Under the pieces are notes generated by a model, which had not been told where the DNA came from, did not search any database, and saw only the letters and a program-made list of their open reading frames with translations. The position numbers were made by a program, and so were the translations under genes. Below, one piece after another: positions 59,349 to 64,000 of a stretch of DNA of 64,000 nucleotides. Origin of the DNA: Xylona heveae TC161 (Eukaryota > Ascomycota > Xylonomycetes > Xylonales > Xylonaceae); the NCBI RefSeq assembly GCF_001619985.1, contig NW_017264199.1, positions 434,001 through 498,000 on the forward strand, in the 5' to 3' direction. Position 1 is the stretch's first letter. Each line of letters starts with the position of its first letter.

Positions 59349-59873
59349 GATGGCCAGCTGTAATATTCCTTGCTTCTGGGTCAGATAATATCGTGAGAGT
59401 AAATGATTTGAGATTCGTATTCAATAATGAATCTCTTTTAGAAAGTTGAAGCTTGGCGCGTCGCGTTGATGGATCTGCGTCGCGAAACCACTTTGGGGTT
59501 AAACTAATGGTTAAACGGGAGACTAGTTACTCTACTCCAAAAGAGCATCATCGGCTGAATAAGCAGCGCTGTGACACGTTTAAGCTTGACCTTGCATAAC
59601 TTAATTATTCGGGGGGTTATTATCATTATCTGATTTGATTCCCAACACTCTGGAACTCCCAGGGGAGGACAGATCTGCTAGGCTTTAATGTACGAGGCCC
59701 TTGCCTCCCTTTCACCATCATTTTCTCCTTCTTCTTCGATGTCGGAGGGTATATTACCATGTATTGAGCTCATTACAGCCGTCCTCTGAACAAGCTATAC
59801 ATAGACCTTCACTTGCGGAGTTCTCCCTTCTGGTCATAATCAACATCTCTGGGCTTCTCATAGGTCTCTCAAG
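59349..59873. promoter_or_regulatory. Divergent promoter region, hat1 / ZIP transporter
   Basis: About 525 bp between start codons. No known zinc-response element was recognised with confidence. Confidence 0.4.
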
Positions 59874-61358
59874 ATGCTTGACGGCATTTTTTTGCTGCTC
59901 AGCTTGAGCATTGTCATGGCAATTGCGTAAGAAATTCATCTTAGCACAACCAGAAGATACCTGAATTAATAAATGCTTCCAGTTCATTCCTGGCCGGTTC
60001 ATTACCTCTTTCCTTTGCATTGAAACCCTCGCAACTTCGTCTCATCTCCACCATTGGCATGGGTGTCTTGGTTGGCACGTCATTGATAGTGATTATCCCC
60101 GAAGGCGTTGAAACACTCTACAGTGCCAGTTCTCCAACTCATGCTCATGCGCACTCTTTGACTCGAAGATTTGCTCCTCATAATCCAGTAGAATGGCGAT
60201 GGATGGGAAACAAAGGCCATTCAGTGGATGTAGAATCGCCGCTTTGGACTTCCCCTTCGCAAACCCATCCAATTACGGGAAAGCGGGACGATGTGTCGGT
60301 GGCAGCGCCGGAAGACTTCAAAGCACCACCTGGACCGGTCATACCGGAAGACTTCAACGGCAGTCCGGGCCCAGTCACACCAGGTGATAAAGAAAGCCTG
60401 GATTCTAGTCAGGACTATGGACATGCTTCGATAGCAGAGCTACCACCTGATTCGGCTGCGCCCGATGTTCCTTCTGGGACTGCGCCAGACTCTGTTCCGC
60501 ATGAGCAGCACGGCGAAGAGGAACACAACGAATCCATGCCCGAGCCACATGTGTGGGTTGGCGTGGCTCTCATCCTTGGATTCATTCTCATGTATCTCAT
60601 CGATCAATTGCCGCAGCATGCAGTTGGCCATTCTCATTCTCAACAACGACCATATCACATTTCTTTAGATAACTTGTCTCAAAGATTTCACCGGTCCGCT
60701 TCTCCGAGCGGCGGCGAGGAACAAGAAGGGTTCATTCAGTCTAACAGCACTATGGCAGAAACTCGAAGCTTATCGACTACCATTGGCTTGGTCATTCATG
60801 CTGCGGCAGATGGCATTGCCCTCGGAGCTTCTACCTCAATTAGCAGCACCAAACTAGGCCTCATTATATTTGTGGCTATTATGGTCCACAAGGCGCCGGC
60901 AGCATTTGGTCTTACTTCGGTTCTTCTTCGCGAGGGCTGGAGCAAGAGGGAAGCGCGCACACATCTTATCATATTTTCTCTCGCGGCGCCCCTTGGAGCT
61001 TTGGGGACCTGGTCGCTTGTTCAATTGCTAGGACGAGGTATCATGGGCGGTGATCAGGGTACACAATGGTGGACTGGCGTCCTTCTTCTCTTCTCCGCGG
61101 GCACCTTCTTGTGAGTGATTCCCGAACAAAAGCAATCTAGGATTCTCAACTAATTAGTTCGTTCCATTTAGGTACGTTGCGATGCACACCATGCAAGAGG
61201 TACAGTCTGCCAACCCGACTGAGGCTTCAAATGGTTTCGGCGATGGACATGCTCCGGAGTCTCGTCCTGGCCGGGGGCCGGCCATGCGAGATCTTTTTGC
61301 AACGATTGCAGGCATGCTATTGCCTCTAGTGACGCAACTCTTTGGCCATGGTCATTGA
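59874..61358 (+). CDS. ZIP-family metal transporter (SLC39A9-like)
   Basis: Membrane carrier of the ZIP family, moving zinc or another divalent metal toward the cytosol. The SLC39A9/ZIP9 group acts in the Golgi and secretory path. Three exons, 59874-59926, 59983-61110 and 61172-61358, give 455 aa. The first TM (MLDGIFLLLSLSIVMAIA) is split by intron 1 and joins SFLAGSLPLSFAL. A long hydrophilic His/Pro/Asp-rich loop follows (SPTHAHAHS, repeated EDFKAPPGPVIPEDFNGSPGP units). Conserved TM segments are VGVALILGFILMYLIDQLPQHA, TIGLVIHAAADGIALGA and IFVAIMVHKAPAAFGLTS. These carry the HAAADG and HKAP metal motifs. It ends LVTQLFGHGH. Confidence 0.93.
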
Positions 61359-62476
61359 AGTCTGCAATGTTTTATGACTTGGCTTCTTTTTTTGGTGTCT
61401 TTTTTGATGTCACTGACAAAAGGCGTATGAACCTGATTAGGTCGTGCTTGGAGGCGTTTGGGATTACTGGAGCATATCCAACAGAAAGTCGGGCTCATCT
61501 CTTCCCATATCTTAATCCTTTCAAGCATCTGGTAGAGGACATTTATGGGTCATTTAAACTATTTATTTTCGATTATAATCATTTATATTAAAAACGACCC
61601 AACAGAATGATTTACACACTTCTCATACTTTGATTATCTGTAGACGACCGTTCGCGCAGCTGCAATAGCACCAAACGTGTATGGGAAGAACACAACGAAG
61701 TCTGCATGAAATCTAATAAAGGTACGATTGTCTTAATCAACAGCTTATCTGCTGTAAAAATCATGAAGATGATCATCATCCATTGAGCAATAACCGCAAG
61801 TGCCCAGTCCCCTACCGTATTCGTGCCAGGTTCTTCCCCAACTTTGAAGCGAGAGACGGCGTCTGCGCCGATTCCCCCTCTGTTCTGGGGTTGCACTACC
61901 CCAAAAGTACCTTTTCGGTCTCCACATCAGTTTACGATAGGAGGTATCTCAAAGGTACTGGATAGCATTTCAAGTTTGGTTCAGTACAGACGCCCTGCTT
62001 CCCGCTCCCGAAGCGCTCCTTTGCCCGACTTTTGGCGGCTCCCCCGTCTCATCCCCCCCAATCCTACTCTCTCATCTAAGCAACTCTCTCGATCGACGAT
62101 TTCGTCTCCTACAAACTTTTCCATTTCCAACAACTTATTATCTTCGTTATGATTGACAAATTTATTCCTCGATCTGCGACGTGGTGAATTTCTTTAGCGG
62201 CAGGCTGAGTTTCTCATCTTCTGCTTCCCTCTACGCCAAGCACGTCACGCCCTCCTTCTCCCAGCCTTACCCGATCTGTTGTTCCTGAAGCCCGCCTGCT
62301 TAGGTGTCGTCACCTCCTCTCTTCCCTCTATCAACACAATAATCCAAGAAACACAATTCCGAGATTTGATACGCAGAGAGAGAGAGGATTTCAGGTAGGC
62401 GGTCGACGCTGGAACGCTAGGGACTACCTCCTTGCCATCCCAAACGGCGCTTGCAGTTGCTTGCGTGACGTTCATC
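61359..62476. other. Intergenic, ZIP to F-box gene
   Basis: 1.1 kb in tandem orientation. Minus-strand ORFs around 61612-61927 include a hydrophobic stretch (ALAVIAQWMMIIFMIF), but no convincing gene could be assembled. A C-rich promoter stretch lies at 61990-62080. Confidence 0.45.
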
Positions 62477-64000
62477 ATGGACCGTCAATATGTTCAGAAG
62501 ATGAGCATCGCTGAGAGACGTGCTTCACTCGCCGAGTCCAACGACGAATATATCTCTCAGATGACTGGCGCGACCCCTCTATCGTTTGCTGCCTCGCCTT
62601 CACGCAACTCCCGAGACAAGGCCGCCTTCCCGCATGCGCGTCCACTCACCACCCCTGGCCGTGCAATCCCCTCAGCTATTCCCCACAATCTGCTTCCTTC
62701 GGCACCCGCTTCTCCGCCTACTCCGGCGCCGAGCCCTACCCCCCATCAACGTGCTCCGAGTTGGAGCAACGCGGGAGAAAACGAGGATGCTTTTCTCAAA
62801 GACGCTCGAGCCCATTTTAGCGGCTTAGGCGGTCCCGAGCGGCAGCGGTTTCTGGCCGAGCTTTTAAACTTGTGCAACAGTCAGCTTCTTAGTTTCGTTC
62901 ACAGCTTTGTCAGCCCTCGATTGAAGAGAGATCCATTTCAGGCGTTGCCTACTGAGCTATGTTTGAGGGTGAGTGGCATGCGATGCGCATCAAAACATTG
63001 GGGAAAGCAGACCTTGGTTTCGTTGACATAGTTTAACTAGGTTCTGGCATTTATTGACGACCCCAAAACCCTCGCACGAGCCTCACAGGTATCGCGTCGA
63101 TGGCATGAGCTCCTCGCGGATGACATGACCTGGAAGAATCTATGTGACAAACATGCCTATCGTCGGCTATCGCAGGAATCCAGCATGCATCATGGACGTT
63201 CCCGTTCAAGCGCTCCTGGACGGCCTTCGCCCTATATTCACATTCCTCGATCCGCTTCGTATGACCCGTCATGGACTGGGCCCTCGAGTAGCACTCCAGA
63301 CCTCCCTAGTCATAGCCTCGACGATACCAATACTGCAAAGAGCGCCATCAGCAAGATTCGGCCAATTTCATACAAATCTCATTTTAAACAACGCTATATG
63401 GTTGAGACAGCATGGAGATCGGGCGGAACTGCCGTATCGCGCCACATCACGCCCGATCAAGGGGTAGTGACCAGCCTCCACTTGACAGATAAATATATTG
63501 TGGCTGCCTTGGACAACGCCAAGATACACGTATTTGATACCGATGGCAATAATCAAAAGACTCTGCAGGGACACGTCATGGGTGTATGGGCCATGGTGCC
63601 ATGGGACGACATTCTGGTCAGTGGTGGGTGCGACCGCGATGTCCGAGTCTGGAATATGGCAACAGGGTGAGGAATTTCCGTAGTTTGATCCTTTGGCGCG
63701 TCGTGATGTGCTAATATGGAAATTTGTCCGAAATTTTTAGACAGAGCATTCATACGCTGCGTGGCCACACGTCGACCGTTCGATGCTTAAAAATGTCGGA
63801 TGCAAACACAGCCATTTCTGGATCACGCGATACGACTCTGAGGATCTGGGATCTCGTCAATGGCGTCTGCAAAAATGTTCTGATCGGACATCAGGCAAGT
63901 GTACGCTGCTTGGAGATCAATGGGGATCTAGTTGTTTCTGGAAGTTATGATACCACCGCACGCATCTGGAGCATCTCTGGAGGTAGATGCCTCCGAGTCT
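62477..64000 (+). CDS. F-box/WD40 protein (Cdc4/Fbw7-type SCF substrate adaptor), partial
   Basis: Exons 62477-62968 and 63041-63666, then 63742 to the window edge, where the gene continues. After a disordered Ser/Pro-rich N-terminus (MDRQYVQKMSIAERRAS) comes an F-box: DPFQALPTELCLR, joined across intron 1 to VLAFIDDPKTLARASQVSRRWHELL. This binds Skp1 in an SCF ubiquitin ligase. WD40 repeats begin near GVVTSLHLTDKYIVAALDN. At least three full repeats follow (LQGHVMGVWAMV...RDVRVWNMATG; LRGHTSTVRCL...DTTLRIWDLVNG; LIGHQASVRCLE...DTTARIWSISGG). The layout matches Cdc4/Fbw7-type proteins. The target is unknown. The 3' end is missing from the window. Confidence 0.93.

Noticed and set aside
61612-61927. 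Minus-strand ORFs with a hydrophobic stretch
   Set aside because: Two overlapping frames, no domain and no convincing splice join. They probably lie in the 3' flank of the ZIP gene.

Overview
The window is nuclear chromosomal DNA of a filamentous ascomycete, most likely class Eurotiomycetes and probably order Eurotiales. The signs are short spliceosomal introns (about 50-200 nt) with GTANGT donors, YAG acceptors and CTAAC-type branch sites; a VelC-type velvet regulator; a RING-PH-VWA pheromone-scaffold protein; and several proteins with Pezizomycotina-style domain layouts. This placement comes from remembered family features, not from a search. I recognise no transposon, virus-derived element, rDNA, centromere or secondary-metabolite cluster. 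Genes lie on both strands with no operon structure.

Layout, left to right: mitochondrial phosphate carrier (-), aspartate aminotransferase (-), D-2-hydroxyacid dehydrogenase (+), an intron-containing tRNA-Pro (-), an unknown basic protein (+), TRAPP subunit Trs20/sedlin (-), mitochondrial ribosomal protein mL60 (+), a large RING/RS-domain protein (-), an HSL-type alpha/beta hydrolase (+), a Bin3/MePCE RNA-cap methyltransferase (-), a Dal5-type MFS transporter (-), velC (+), an intron-containing tRNA-Val (+), a mitochondrial TPR/Sel1-like protein (-), U3 snoRNP protein Utp16/Bud21 (+), an Rmd1/DUF155 membrane protein (+), an Nhp10-like HMG protein (+), a class I glutamine amidotransferase (+), CCT8 (-), OMA1 (-), a Far1/Ste5-type scaffold (-), PDA1 (+), HAT1 (-), a ZIP-family metal transporter (+) and an F-box/WD40 protein running off the right edge (+).

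Most of this is conserved housekeeping content: mitochondrial function (phosphate carrier, mL60, OMA1, PDA1, the TPR protein), RNA and ribosome biogenesis (Bin3, Utp16, tRNAs), chromatin (HAT1, Nhp10-like), proteostasis (CCT8, F-box, RING) and development or mating signalling (VelC, Far1-like). Neighbouring genes are not obviously functionally linked.

The gene-poor stretches are about 22.9-25.6 kb (upstream of velC), 27.0-29.6 kb (tRNA-Val plus two blocks of strong inverted repeats that may be structured RNA), 37.6-39.6 kb and 50.2-55.2 kb (5 kb with no supported gene). No clearly new biological system is evident. The best leads are the candidate structured RNA beside tRNA-Val, a TGATG upstream-ORF overlap at the velC start, the scaffold's VWA domain lacking a canonical MIDAS aspartate, the RING + Met/Gly/Pro + RS architecture, and a frame problem at the 5' end of the Bin3 gene.
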